Source of the DNA: Martinezella tropici | GTDB lineage: Bacteria > Pseudomonadota > Alphaproteobacteria > Rhizobiales > Rhizobiaceae | Assembly (NCBI RefSeq): GCF_008370325.1 | Contig: NZ_VNIP01000003.1 | Coordinates: 310,001 to 374,000 of the forward strand | DNA: 64,000 nt | Reading direction: 5' to 3' | Part shown: positions 35,011 to 43,906 of the stretch, piece by piece | Numbering within the stretch: position 1 is the first letter of the stretch | Layout: each line of letters opens with the position of its first letter | Notes under the pieces: generated by a model | Told to the model about the DNA's origin: nothing | The model's input: only the letters and a program-made list of their open reading frames with translations | Database searches by the model: none | Program-made: the position numbers and the translations under genes

Positions 35011-35817
35011 ATGTTCATGTATATGTCCTCGACACCGATCGAATCTGACGTCGTCTTCTCCGGCCGCCGCTCGGCGACCTACCGCGATGCACTCCATCTC
35101 TTTCCCGAGGCCTGGCTTGACGACATTGCCGCCATGCGCCGCTTTCTGCAGCCGGTCGACGGCCGACGCGTCTTGGAAATCGGCGCCGGCAACGGTCATT
35201 TCAGCCGGGCGATCGCCGAAGATGTCGGCCCTACCGGCTTATTGGTCGCGACCGACCCGTCCACTGAACAACTTGAGGATATCGAAGTCGAAAGTGGTGG
35301 CCGGATCCGGGTCTTCGGTCAGGCTGCGCACATGCTCGACCTGCCAATCCGCGATTTTGACATGGCCTGGTCGCGCGGCGCTGTGCACCATATTTCCGAC
35401 AAGACTGCCGCTTGGAGGGCGATCGCAGCCCATATGCGGCCCGGCGGCAAGCTGGTGATTGCCGACATCTTCGCCGGAACGCGGCTTGCAGCCTATTTCG
35501 ACGATTTCATCGCACTGAGCTGCTGTACCGGCCACGAGGTCTCCTTCCTTTCGCGAGAGTTTGCAGCGAGCCTGTGCGTTCTGACCGGATGGGACAAGCC
35601 TCAATTTACCGATGTCACCACCCGCTGGCGCTTCGACACCAAGGCAGATCTCGGACATTTTCTGCGATTGCTGTTCTCGGCAACCGAGATCTTCACCGAC
35701 GACGACTGCCTTGTTGCAGCGGAACGCCATCTTGACATCGTTTCCGACGGCAACGGCATCGCCCTGCTTTGGCCGATGACGGTAATGGAAACGACACGGC
35801 TGCCGCCCGCAAATTAA
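35011..35817 (+). CDS. SAM-dependent methyltransferase, class I
   Basis: 268 residues. Motif I LEIGAGNGHFSRAIAE, the acidic residue after strand 2 in VATDPSTEQL, and the post-motif DMAWSRGAVHHISDK together mark a class I (UbiE/Methyltransf_11-like) enzyme. Three in-frame ATGs lie at 35011, 35017 and 35023; GGAAGG at 35002-35007 best fits the second. The central region contains a CC pair (SCCTGHEV). Substrate unknown; the operon context (prephenate dehydratase paralogue, 2-hydroxyacid oxidases) points to an aromatic or 2-oxoacid substrate, which is inference. Confidence 0.85.
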   Translation: MFMYMSSTPIESDVVFSGRRSATYRDALHLFPEAWLDDIAAMRRFLQPVDGRRVLEIGAGNGHFSRAIAEDVGPTGLLVATDPSTEQLEDIEVESGGRIRVFGQAAHMLDLPIRDFDMAWSRGAVHHISDKTAAWRAIAAHMRPGGKLVIADIFAGTRLAAYFDDFIALSCCTGHEVSFLSREFAASLCVLTGWDKPQFTDVTTRWRFDTKADLGHFLRLLFSATEIFTDDDCLVAAERHLDIVSDGNGIALLWPMTVMETTRLPPAN

Positions 35818-35910
35818 TCATAGATGACCGATGACAGGCGCTTGACGCGGGACGGACAAATCCGCCCGCGGTGTGACCTGGCGTGCACAAATTTCCTTCG
35901 GAGATCGCCT

Positions 35911-36942
35911 ATGACATCGACCGCCGCAAACCGTGGATCCACGGCCCCTCCCTCCGCGACCCCTTTCGATCCGGATACAGGTCCATTGGCTCCGGGCGCC
36001 AAGAAACCCGGTTCGGACACCGCAGTCCATAAAGTCGGCTATAATGGTCGGCCCGGTGCATTTGCAGATGTTGCCTGCAGGATGGCGTTCCCATCCGCAG
36101 ATCGCATCGCCCTGCCGAGCTTGGAGACCACGATTGCCAGCACCGCCCGCGGTGAAGTCGACCGGATCCTCCTGCCATGCGAAAACAGCTTGGTTGGGCG
36201 CGTGCCGGATGTGCACAGGATCGTGCCCGACAGTGGTTTGCATATCGTCGGCGAGCATTTTCAACGCGTCGAACATTGCCTCATGGCGCCGGCAGGCGCA
36301 TCGCTTGCGAGCATCAGACGCGTGCGTTCGCATCCCGTGGCGCTTGGTCAGGTCAGCCGGCTTATCGCCGCACTCGATCTCGAGGCAATCGCCGCTCCGA
36401 CGACATCGCACGCCGCCGAGCTGGTGGCTTCTTGCGAGGATCCGAGCGAGGCCGCGATTGCTTCGGATCTCGCAGCCGACCTTTACGGATTGAATATCCT
36501 CAAACGCAATGTCGAAGACGATCCGCATAACACGACGCGGTTCTATGTGCTGTCTGCCGAACCTCAAGCGGTCGAGCAAAAGACACAGCTTCTGACGACA
36601 ATCGTCTTCCGCACCCAGAACCGGCCGGGCTGCCTCTACCACGCCATTGCCGGATTTGCCGAAAACGGCATCAACATGACCAAGATCGAAAGCTACCTTG
36701 TCGGCGGGCAATTCGTGCCGTCCCGCTTCCTGTGTGAGTTCGAGGGCGATCCAGCCACACCAGACGTGGCTGATGCGCTCGATATTCTCGCCCGCCATGC
36801 TCGCGAGCTGGTCGTGCTCGGTACGTTTCCGATGGCGAGCCGCCATCTGCGAAACCGCAGTGAGGAAAGTCTCTGTTCTTGGGGAACCAAGCCTCCGGCC
36901 GCCTTTCGATGGTCCCATGGCCAGCAGGAGGTCGAGCAATGA
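35911..36942 (+). CDS. Prephenate dehydratase paralogue with ACT domain
   Basis: 343 residues from the ATG at 35911 (GGAG upstream). After a ~40-residue disordered leader the dehydratase fold begins at VGYNGRPGAFADVACRMAFP. Conserved positions include LPCENSLVGRVPDVHRI, the THSH-like VRSHPVALGQV, TSHAAELV and the catalytic TRF in HNTTRFYVLS. The ACT domain follows, from VFRTQNRPGCLYHAIAGFA to NMTKIESYLVGG, the ESxP-like Phe-binding element being ESYLVGG. The enzyme family makes phenylpyruvate from prephenate. The unusual leader, divergence and operon placement suggest a specialised copy and not the housekeeping pheA. Confidence 0.85.
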   Translation: MTSTAANRGSTAPPSATPFDPDTGPLAPGAKKPGSDTAVHKVGYNGRPGAFADVACRMAFPSADRIALPSLETTIASTARGEVDRILLPCENSLVGRVPDVHRIVPDSGLHIVGEHFQRVEHCLMAPAGASLASIRRVRSHPVALGQVSRLIAALDLEAIAAPTTSHAAELVASCEDPSEAAIASDLAADLYGLNILKRNVEDDPHNTTRFYVLSAEPQAVEQKTQLLTTIVFRTQNRPGCLYHAIAGFAENGINMTKIESYLVGGQFVPSRFLCEFEGDPATPDVADALDILARHARELVVLGTFPMASRHLRNRSEESLCSWGTKPPAAFRWSHGQQEVEQ

Positions 36943-38366
36943 CGACCGCGGTGAACCACTACGGACGCCATGGCGATCTTGTCGATGCGGCAATCATGAA
37001 ATTGAAGCTGCATTTTGGCGATCGGCTGACAACGGCGGCGGCCGTGCGTGATCAGCATGGCCATGACGTAAGCTGGCATCCTTCTCATCCGCCGGACGCG
37101 GTCGTTTTCCCTGATACGGCGGGTGAGGTATCGCGTATCGTGGCGACCTGCTACGCCTTTGACGTGCCGGTGATCCCGTTTGGAACCGGCACCTCCTGCG
37201 AGGGACATGTTGCCGCCCTTATGGGCGGAATATGCATCGATCTCTCACGGTTGGATCGGATTTTGATGATTCGACCGGACGACATGACGGCGACGGTCGA
37301 GGCAGGTGTGACCCGCAAGCGCCTCAACGCCGAACTGCGCGATACCGGATTGTTCTTTCCCGTCGATCCCGGCGCAGACGCCTCACTTGGCGGGATGGCC
37401 TCGACGCGGGCCTCAGGTACGAATGCCATGCGGTATGGCACGATGAAAGACAACGTCATTTCACTCGGTGTCGTCCTGCCCAATGGTGATCGGATCCGCA
37501 CCGCAAGCCATGCTCGCAAATCGGCTGCCGGGTACGATCTGACACGTCTCTGGGTCGGGTCGGAAGGCACGCTCGGCATCGTGACCGACGTGACCGTCAA
37601 GCTTCATCCAATTCCAGACCACGTCGTTGCGATCTCGGCGAGTTTCTCCACACTGGAACAGGCGGTCGGTTTCGTGCTTGTTGCGACCAGGCTCACCGAC
37701 ACATTGGCACGCATCGAACTGCTCGATGAACTGCAGGTCGAGGCCGTCAATCGCTATTCAAAACTCTCCTTGCCGGTCGAACCAACGCTTTTTATCGAAC
37801 TGCATGGTAGCCGCGCGGCGGTCGAGGCCGCCTTGCCGTTCATAGAGGAGGAGGCACGCGTCGCCGGCGCCAGTCGGTTTGATACGGCCGTGTCGGCAGA
37901 GGACAGAGGCAGGCTCTGGCAGGCACGCCATGATATCTGGTGGGCCAACCTCGCGCTGCGCCCGGGCGCAAGTGCCCTCCCCACGGATAGCTGCGTGCCG
38001 GTATCGCGGCTCGTCGAGGCAATTCTTGCCGCCAAGGCCGACGTGCGAGATCTTGGTCTCCTCGCCCCCATCTGTGGTCATGTAGGTGACGGCAATTTCC
38101 ATCTTTGCGTACTCTTTGATCCCACCGACGCCGACGAGCGTCAGCGCGTCGAGGCGCTAACCAAACGTCTCGCCGCACGCGCCATCGCCCTGCAAGGGAC
38201 GTCGACCGGCGAGCATGGGATAGGCCACGGCAAAATAGCAGCGCTTGTCGCGGAGCATGGTCCTGCCATTCGGGTCATGGCAGCGATCAAGCGCGCCATC
38301 GATCCTCACAACATCATGAATCCAGGCAAGATTTTCAATCTCGCCGAAGCGCCGCCTTTCAATTGA
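36939..38366 (+). CDS. FAD-linked D-2-hydroxyacid dehydrogenase (D-lactate dehydrogenase type)
   Basis: 475 residues from the ATG at 36939, overlapping the previous stop (ATGA) with AGGAGG upstream. FAD_binding_4 domain: VVFPDTAGEVSRIVATCY, PVIPFGTGTSCEGHVA, the FAD loop GADASLGGMASTRASGTNAMRYG and GSEGTLGIVTDVTVKLH. The FAD-oxidase C domain ends with PICGHVGDGNFH (metal-binding His residues), GEHGIGHGKI and AIDPHNIMNPGKIF. Most like eukaryotic/bacterial LDHD, which oxidises D-lactate and larger D-2-hydroxyacids to 2-oxoacids. With the next gene it covers both stereoisomers. Confidence 0.88.
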   Translation: MTTAVNHYGRHGDLVDAAIMKLKLHFGDRLTTAAAVRDQHGHDVSWHPSHPPDAVVFPDTAGEVSRIVATCYAFDVPVIPFGTGTSCEGHVAALMGGICIDLSRLDRILMIRPDDMTATVEAGVTRKRLNAELRDTGLFFPVDPGADASLGGMASTRASGTNAMRYGTMKDNVISLGVVLPNGDRIRTASHARKSAAGYDLTRLWVGSEGTLGIVTDVTVKLHPIPDHVVAISASFSTLEQAVGFVLVATRLTDTLARIELLDELQVEAVNRYSKLSLPVEPTLFIELHGSRAAVEAALPFIEEEARVAGASRFDTAVSAEDRGRLWQARHDIWWANLALRPGASALPTDSCVPVSRLVEAILAAKADVRDLGLLAPICGHVGDGNFHLCVLFDPTDADERQRVEALTKRLAARAIALQGTSTGEHGIGHGKIAALVAEHGPAIRVMAAIKRAIDPHNIMNPGKIFNLAEAPPFN

Positions 38367-38402
38367 GCAAGATCCATAAACCAGGGAGGAAATAGAACAA
38401 TT

Positions 38403-39623
38403 ATGTCCAACCAGCATGGCCCAGCATCGATCGCCGATTTCAGAATTGCCGCGCGGCGCACATTGCCGAAAATGGTCTTTGACTTCTTCGACGGCGGGGC
38501 CGGCTCGGAACTGACGCTGCTCGAAAACCGCGCGGCACTGGACCGGATCCGTCTCGTCGGCTCCGCACCGGTCGATGTCGGTCATCGCTCGGCGGCGATC
38601 TCGCTTTTCGGCAAGCCGGTCTCAATGCCGATCATCATCGGACCTACCGGGCTTGCAGGTGCGGCATGGCCCGCAGGCGACCAGGCGTTGGCCCGGGCCG
38701 CCGGACGAGCGGGAATCCCCTTTGTCATGAGTTCGGCAGCCAGCGCGACCATGGAGGCGGTAGCCGCCGCCGGCGAAGGCAGAAAGTGGTTTCAGCTCTA
38801 CCTGTTCCGTGACCGCGAGGTAAGCCTCAGACTATTGAAGCACGCTGAGGCGTTGGGCTTCGAAGCAATCGAGATAACCGTCGACAACGCCATTCCCGGC
38901 AGACGGTTACGTGACGCCCGCAATGGCTTTTCGCTGCCGTTCCGCTGGACACCCAGAAAGCTCCTGAGCCTTGCGGCTCATCCCGGATGGGCCTTGCGAA
39001 TGGCCAAGGCCGGCGCTCCGCGTCTGGAAGTCATGGAAGCCGAGTTCGATCTCAAATCTGCAGGAACGATTGCCGAGGTGATGGAGCAGCAGCTCGATCC
39101 GACCGTGTCTTGGGACGACATCGCCTTCATACGGGATCGCTGGAAGGGACCACTGATCCTCAAGGGATTGCTCAATCCGAGGCAGGGGAACCGGGCAGCC
39201 GAGTTTGGGCTTGACGGTATCGTGGTCAGCAATCACGGCGGGCGGCAACTCGATGGAGCCGTCGCGAGTATCGACATCCTGCCGGAATTTGTCAGCGCTG
39301 TCGGGGGCAAGCTCGCAATCCTGGTCGACAGCGGCTTTCGCAGCGGCACCGATGTTGCCAAGGCGCTGGCGCTTGGAGCAACGGCCGTGCAGGTCGGCCG
39401 GGCGACACTCTACGCCTTGGCGAGTGGCGGCGAGGATGCCGTGTTTAGAGCCCTTGCCATCATCGCTGCCGAACTCGACGTCGCTCAGGCAATGATGGGT
39501 GCGCCCACCATTGCCGATCTTCGACCTTCCAAGCTTCGCCTTCCTCCAACGCTGTTGCGGCCCGAGCAAGTTTCCGCCCGCGAACCCATGTCTTCGCGCC
39601 CGCAGTCACCATTTGCCGCCTGA
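38403..39623 (+). CDS. FMN-dependent L-2-hydroxyacid oxidase/dehydrogenase
   Basis: 406 residues, the LldD/mandelate dehydrogenase/glycolate oxidase family. Marks: MVFDFFDGGAGSELTL, MPIIIGPTGLAGAAWPAGD, FVMSSAASATMEAVA, FQLYLFRDREVSLRLLKHAE, and the catalytic His in VVSNHGGRQLDGA, followed by FMN-phosphate residues DSGFRSGTDVAKALALGA. It oxidises an L-2-hydroxyacid to the 2-oxoacid. GGGAGGAAATA precedes the start. LldD acts on lactate, MdlB on mandelate; phenyl- or indolelactate would suit the neighbours but is unproven. Confidence 0.88.
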   Translation: MSNQHGPASIADFRIAARRTLPKMVFDFFDGGAGSELTLLENRAALDRIRLVGSAPVDVGHRSAAISLFGKPVSMPIIIGPTGLAGAAWPAGDQALARAAGRAGIPFVMSSAASATMEAVAAAGEGRKWFQLYLFRDREVSLRLLKHAEALGFEAIEITVDNAIPGRRLRDARNGFSLPFRWTPRKLLSLAAHPGWALRMAKAGAPRLEVMEAEFDLKSAGTIAEVMEQQLDPTVSWDDIAFIRDRWKGPLILKGLLNPRQGNRAAEFGLDGIVVSNHGGRQLDGAVASIDILPEFVSAVGGKLAILVDSGFRSGTDVAKALALGATAVQVGRATLYALASGGEDAVFRALAIIAAELDVAQAMMGAPTIADLRPSKLRLPPTLLRPEQVSAREPMSSRPQSPFAA

Positions 39624-39662
39624 CCCCGTCATTACCAAAACCCTTACGAGGAGATTGCTCCG

Positions 39663-40643
39663 GTGAAACGCAGAACCGCTTTAGTACACGCACTGGCCCT
39701 CTCGGCCCTACTCCTGTCTCTTTCCGCCACGGTCACAACCGCGGCGAACAAGACGGTGGCACTGACCTATATCGTCGAGCATCCGGCCATCGACGCGGCC
39801 CGCAAGGGAATCGTCGATGCACTGGCCGATGCCGGTTTCGTCGATGGCAAAACCATAACGCTCGACGTCGCAAGCGCTCAAGGGAGCATGCCAACGCAGA
39901 CGCAGATCGCCAGGACATTTGCCGGCAAATCGCCCGACGTGATCGTCGCCATCTCCACACCGTCCGCCCAGGCCTGCCAGGCCGCGGCCAAAGGAGCGAT
40001 CCCGATCGTGTTCTCGGCCGTGACGGATCCCGTTGCCGCGAAATTGGTCAAAAGCTTCGCTCAGCCGGACGGCACGCTGACCGGAACCAGCGACAGACAA
40101 CCTCTGAACCTGACCTTCGAACTGATCCATAAAATGACACCAACGGCAACGAAGGTCGGCGTCCTCTATAATGCTGGCGAAGCCAATTCCGTCGCACAAG
40201 TGGCTGAGATGAAGACCGAGGCGGCCAAGATTGGCATGAGTATCGTCGAGGCGACGGCGGCACAGTCAGCCGCGGTGCCGGACGCCGCCCGCAGCCTCGT
40301 CGGCAAGGCCGATGTGATCCTCCTGCCAACCGACAGCACGGTGGTTTCCGCCGTCGAAAGCGTGGTCAAGGTCGGCGTCGACGCGAAGATCCCGGTCTAC
40401 GCCAGCGACACCAATTCGGTCGAACGGGGTGCAATGGCTGCACTGGGATTCAATTATTACAAGCTGGGACGGCTGACGGGCGAGATTGCCGCCAAGGTTC
40501 TGAACGGCGCAAAGCCGGGCGACATCCCGGTCGGAACGCTGGACAGCGAGGATCTTTACCTCAATCTCGCCTCGGCCAAGAAGATGGGCGTCACTCTCTC
40601 TGAAGCGATGACGCAGAGCGCAGCGAAGGTGATCGACCAATGA
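39663..40643 (+). CDS. ABC transporter substrate-binding protein, TrpX-like (ABC_sub_bind)
   Basis: 326 residues from a GTG at 39663 with CGAGGAGATTG upstream. Signal peptide HALALSALLLSLSATVTTAA, so exported. ABC_sub_bind (DUF534) fold: ALTYIVEHPAIDAARKGIVDAL, ISTPSAQACQAAAKGAIPIVFSAVTDP, NLTFELIHKMTPTATKVGVLYN and YASDTNSVERGAMAALGFNYYKLG. The family includes the tryptophan importer component TrpX of Gram-positive bacteria. An aromatic ligand would suit the operon; not shown by sequence. Confidence 0.88.
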   Translation: MKRRTALVHALALSALLLSLSATVTTAANKTVALTYIVEHPAIDAARKGIVDALADAGFVDGKTITLDVASAQGSMPTQTQIARTFAGKSPDVIVAISTPSAQACQAAAKGAIPIVFSAVTDPVAAKLVKSFAQPDGTLTGTSDRQPLNLTFELIHKMTPTATKVGVLYNAGEANSVAQVAEMKTEAAKIGMSIVEATAAQSAAVPDAARSLVGKADVILLPTDSTVVSAVESVVKVGVDAKIPVYASDTNSVERGAMAALGFNYYKLGRLTGEIAAKVLNGAKPGDIPVGTLDSEDLYLNLASAKKMGVTLSEAMTQSAAKVIDQ

Positions 40644-41572
40644 GCCTGATTGCCCTTTCCGGTGCCTGCGAAGCAGGCCTGCTGTTTGCCCTCGTTGCCC
40701 TTGGCGTCTATCTCTCGTTCCGAGTGCTCGATTTTCCGGATCTAACTGTCGACGGCAGTTTCCCGCTCGGCGCCTCGGTCGCGGCGTCGACGATCGTGGC
40801 CGGCGTGCCGCCCATTGTCGCAACACTCCTCGGATTTGCCGCGGGCGCTTCTGCGGGCTTCGTCACGGCATTCCTGTCGGTCCGGCTGAAGATCATGAAC
40901 CTGCTCGCAGGGATCCTGACCATGGTCGCATTGTTCTCCATCAATCTGCGCGTCATGGGTAAGCCGAATATTTCGCTTTATGGGACCGACACCATATTTT
41001 CCTGGATCGACGGGATCGCGGCGCTCGGGGTCTGGGCCAATACGATATTGCTTTTCTGCATCGTGTTAGCCGCAAAGGTGTTCGTAGACTGGTTCCTTGC
41101 CACGCAAATGGGGCTGGCCTTGCGTGCAACCGGCGCCAGCCCGAGGATGGCCGAGGCACAGGCCGTCGATAATGGCCGCATGGTCACGCTCGGCATGGCC
41201 CTCGCCAACGGCCTCGTCGGCCTTGCCGGGGCGCTTTATGCCGAAAGCCAAGGCGTTGCCGATGTCTCGATGGGTATCGGCACGATCGTCACCGGTCTTG
41301 CCGCCGTCATTATCGGCGAAACAGTCGTCGGCGCAGGATCGGTCGCACGAGCTACGCTCGGCTGTATCCTCGGTGCATTGATCTACCGGCTGGTCATTGC
41401 GCTGGCGCTCGACGGTGGCGTGATCGGAATCCAGGCACAGGATCTCAATCTGGTAACCGCATTGGTGGTCGCCGTCGCCGTGATGATTTCGAAAACACGG
41501 CTGAAGAAGCTACCCTCCATCAGGCGTACCCGGCTGCCTGAGTCATCGAAAGCAGAAGGAGCGGCCTCATGA
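40640..41572 (+). CDS. ABC transporter permease, TrpY-like (BPD_transp_2)
   Basis: 310 residues with about eight membrane helices. It reads FALVALGVYLSFRVLDFPDLTVDGSFPLGA, the signature start of TrpY-type permeases of the LivH class, with later GASPRMAEAQAVDNGRMVTLGMALANGLVGL and VIIGETVVGAG. Overlaps the binding-protein stop by four bases (ATGA) and the ATPase start likewise. Confidence 0.9.
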   Translation: MSLIALSGACEAGLLFALVALGVYLSFRVLDFPDLTVDGSFPLGASVAASTIVAGVPPIVATLLGFAAGASAGFVTAFLSVRLKIMNLLAGILTMVALFSINLRVMGKPNISLYGTDTIFSWIDGIAALGVWANTILLFCIVLAAKVFVDWFLATQMGLALRATGASPRMAEAQAVDNGRMVTLGMALANGLVGLAGALYAESQGVADVSMGIGTIVTGLAAVIIGETVVGAGSVARATLGCILGALIYRLVIALALDGGVIGIQAQDLNLVTALVVAVAVMISKTRLKKLPSIRRTRLPESSKAEGAAS

Positions 41573-42369
41573 TGCTGAATCTCGATACGATATCGGTCAC
41601 GTTCAACCCGGGGACAGCTCTCGAAGTGGCCGCCCTGCGCAACCTGTCCCTGGCGATCCCACAAGGGCAGTTCGTAACCGTCATCGGCAGCAATGGTGCC
41701 GGAAAGTCCACACTGCTTTCGACCATTGCCGGTGCAACTTCGCCCGATCGGGGCCGGATCGTTATCGACGGCGTCGACGTTACGCGGTTGTCTACGCAGG
41801 CACGGGCGCGATTCATCGGCCGCGTATTCCAGGACCCCCGTATCGGAACCTGTGAGGCTCTTACCGTCGAGGAAAATCTCGCGCTCGCTTCCGCGCGCGC
41901 CGGACGGCGCGGACTGTCCCTTGCGCTTGGCGGACGGAATGGGCGCGCGCGGTTCGAAGAACAGCTTGCCAGTCTTGGTCTTGGACTTGAAAGGAAGCTT
42001 AGGGCGGGGATCGGCACGCTTTCCGGCGGCCAGCGACAGGCGGTAAGCCTGTTGATGGCGACATTGCTGCCGATGAAGCTACTTCTTCTCGACGAACATA
42101 CGGCAGCGCTCGATCCCAAGGCAGCGTCGCGCATCCTGGCACTTTCGGCGGAGATCAGCGAACGTCAGCATCTCACCACGCTGATGGTCACGCACAGCAT
42201 GCGCCATGCTCTCGACTATGGCGAGCGCACCATCATGATGAGCGGTGGACGCATCGTACTTGATGTGGCAGGCGAAGAGCGGGCCGGCTATGATATGCCC
42301 GGCCTAATCGCCCTGTTCGGAGCGGCGAGTGGCGGCGAGATTGCCGAAGACAGGCTATTGCTCGCTTGA
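41569..42369 (+). CDS. ABC transporter ATP-binding protein, TrpZ-like
   Basis: 266 residues. Walker A GSNGAGKSTLLS, Q-loop GRVFQDPRIGTCEALTVEENLALA, signature LSGGQRQAVSLLMA, Walker B LLLLDEHTAALDPKA and switch His VTHSMRHAL. The DEH in Walker B and the QDP Q-loop are typical of this family. Four-base overlap with the permease. Last gene of the operon begun at 35011; marR starts 58 bases later. Confidence 0.9.
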   Translation: MMLNLDTISVTFNPGTALEVAALRNLSLAIPQGQFVTVIGSNGAGKSTLLSTIAGATSPDRGRIVIDGVDVTRLSTQARARFIGRVFQDPRIGTCEALTVEENLALASARAGRRGLSLALGGRNGRARFEEQLASLGLGLERKLRAGIGTLSGGQRQAVSLLMATLLPMKLLLLDEHTAALDPKAASRILALSAEISERQHLTTLMVTHSMRHALDYGERTIMMSGGRIVLDVAGEERAGYDMPGLIALFGAASGGEIAEDRLLLA

Positions 42370-42420
42370 TTGCCGCCGCGATCGTCCGCAGCTTGTTTTC
42401 GCAACTTCACTGGAATATAT

Positions 42421-42433
42421 CTGCAATATGCAA
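42421..42433 (+). promoter_or_regulatory. Proposed MarR operator overlapping its own start codon
   Basis: CTGCA-ATA-TGCAA, third copy of the 13-base inverted repeat, again flanked by AT-rich sequence and TTAAAA. It overlaps the marR ATG at 42428, so autoregulation is predicted. Confidence 0.5.
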
Positions 42434-42979
42434 TTAAAAAACGATCAACCTGATAATAGGGTGGCGGAGGAACGCGAGGATGGAACGGCGGTCAAGCCGG
42501 CATTTCGGCTGGATCGCTGGATACCCTATCGAATGTTTCTGGTCGCAAGCAGCACCGCCGAGTTGCTCGCGTCCTACTACGGGCCGCGCTACGGCCTGTC
42601 CCAGGCGTCGTGGCGCATTCTCGCCATCGCTGGGGGCCGACCCGGGCTTTCGAGCAAGGAAATCTGTCACGCCGGTGCGCTGGACCAATTCGCCGTCAGC
42701 CGCGGTATAGCGCAACTGGTCTCTCTGGGTTTTGCCCGGCGCAATGCCGGTGCCGGTGACCGGCGGTTTTCGGCGGTCGAACTGACAGCCGATGGCTACA
42801 AGGTGCTCGAAGAGATTGTGTCCATCGGCCAGGCCATGGAAGCACGTATTCTCGAAAGTCTGTCCGAGGGTGAGCACGAGACGCTGCATGCCATGCTTGA
42901 TCGCATCGAAGATGCTTGCGCCGGAGCGGTTGCTCGCGGCTGGCAGGCTGTCGTGACCGACGTCAAATCTGGAACCTGA
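42428..42979 (+). CDS. MarR-family transcriptional regulator
   Basis: 183 residues from the ATG at 42428. After a polar 25-residue leader the winged helix fold starts PAFRLDRWIPYRMFLVASSTAELLASYYGPRYGLSQASWRILAI, then SSKEICHAGALDQFAVSRGIAQLVSLGFARR with the wing NAGAGDRRFSAVELT. MarR proteins bind short inverted repeats as dimers and are released by phenolic or aromatic acids, which suits the operon upstream. The ribosome binding site is poor, and the start could be later in frame. Confidence 0.86.
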   Translation: MQLKNDQPDNRVAEEREDGTAVKPAFRLDRWIPYRMFLVASSTAELLASYYGPRYGLSQASWRILAIAGGRPGLSSKEICHAGALDQFAVSRGIAQLVSLGFARRNAGAGDRRFSAVELTADGYKVLEEIVSIGQAMEARILESLSEGEHETLHAMLDRIEDACAGAVARGWQAVVTDVKSGT

Positions 42980-43162
42980 TCTCCTGTTCGGATCAGCACA
43001 CCAACCTGGAAGCGCTAAGTTTGAAGGTGCGACGCTTCGGGGCCGATAGCGGCCTGAGGCGGCGGTGCTCGAACATCTGGAGTGTTCGCCTTCGCGTTTA
43101 TGAATTAAAGGCAGCCGCTTGCGCCGAACGGCGCGGCAATGCCGTTCGGCGCAAACAGAGCG

Positions 43163-43906
43163 TCAGTGGTGACAACAGTCCAGAGCCGCCTCAGCTATCG
43201 GCGGAACGTACGCGGCAAACTCCCGTTCGAGAGCCTTGATGACGCCGGTGCGCCAGCCATCTGCAATGCGTTCGGAATAGGGATCCGGAAAGATATCCTC
43301 CTCTCCTCTTTCGAAGCCGTTGAATATTCCGGCTGCCACCAGGCTGGGCGGCGACTTCGGCACCTCGAAACCGCGTGTCATGTCGGTATCAACAGGCCCG
43401 GTGAAACAACTGTGCACTGCGACACCGTGCGCCGACAGGAGCGCTCGGAAGGCCTGCATCAAATTATGCGCCGCCGCCTTCGAGATCGAATAGGCAGGTG
43501 TAGAAGCGACCGGCACGAGTGCCGATAGCGAGAGGTTGTTGATGATGGCGCCTTTCGATCGCATCAATGCCGGCAGAAAGGCCTGGGTCACTCTCAGTGG
43601 CCCGAAGAAATTGACCGCCAGATGGCGATTGATGATGTCTGCGTTGCCGAGATCGTCAGGCATGAAGATGCCGGCATTGTTGATGAGGATATCGAGATTC
43701 CCGATCGTCGTGACTGCCTCCTGGAGGTCGCGTTCGTCGGTTATGTCGAGTTTGACGACGGTGACGCGTTCATCATCATGACGTTGCTCGCTACGCGATC
43801 CCGAATAGACGCGCTTTGCACCGCGCCGCAGCGCTTCGTCCACGAGAGCCCGGCCGATGCCACGATTGGCGCCGGTGATCAGGACCGTTTTGTTTTCGAT
43901 GTTCAA
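43163..43906 (-). CDS. Short-chain dehydrogenase/reductase
   Basis: 247 residues from a TTG at 43906 with ACAGGAG seven bases upstream; the frame continues to 43957 but without a good start. Classical SDR: cofactor loop TVLITGANRGIGRALVDEA, NNAG in LDILINNAGIFMPDD, catalytic Ser in NNLSLSALVPVASTPAYSISKAAA with YxxxK (YSISK). NAD(P) oxidoreductase of unknown substrate. It faces the marR operon end-on. Confidence 0.85.
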   Translation of the reverse strand: MNIENKTVLITGANRGIGRALVDEALRRGAKRVYSGSRSEQRHDDERVTVVKLDITDERDLQEAVTTIGNLDILINNAGIFMPDDLGNADIINRHLAVNFFGPLRVTQAFLPALMRSKGAIINNLSLSALVPVASTPAYSISKAAAHNLMQAFRALLSAHGVAVHSCFTGPVDTDMTRGFEVPKSPPSLVAAGIFNGFERGEEDIFPDPYSERIADGWRTGVIKALEREFAAYVPPIAEAALDCCHH

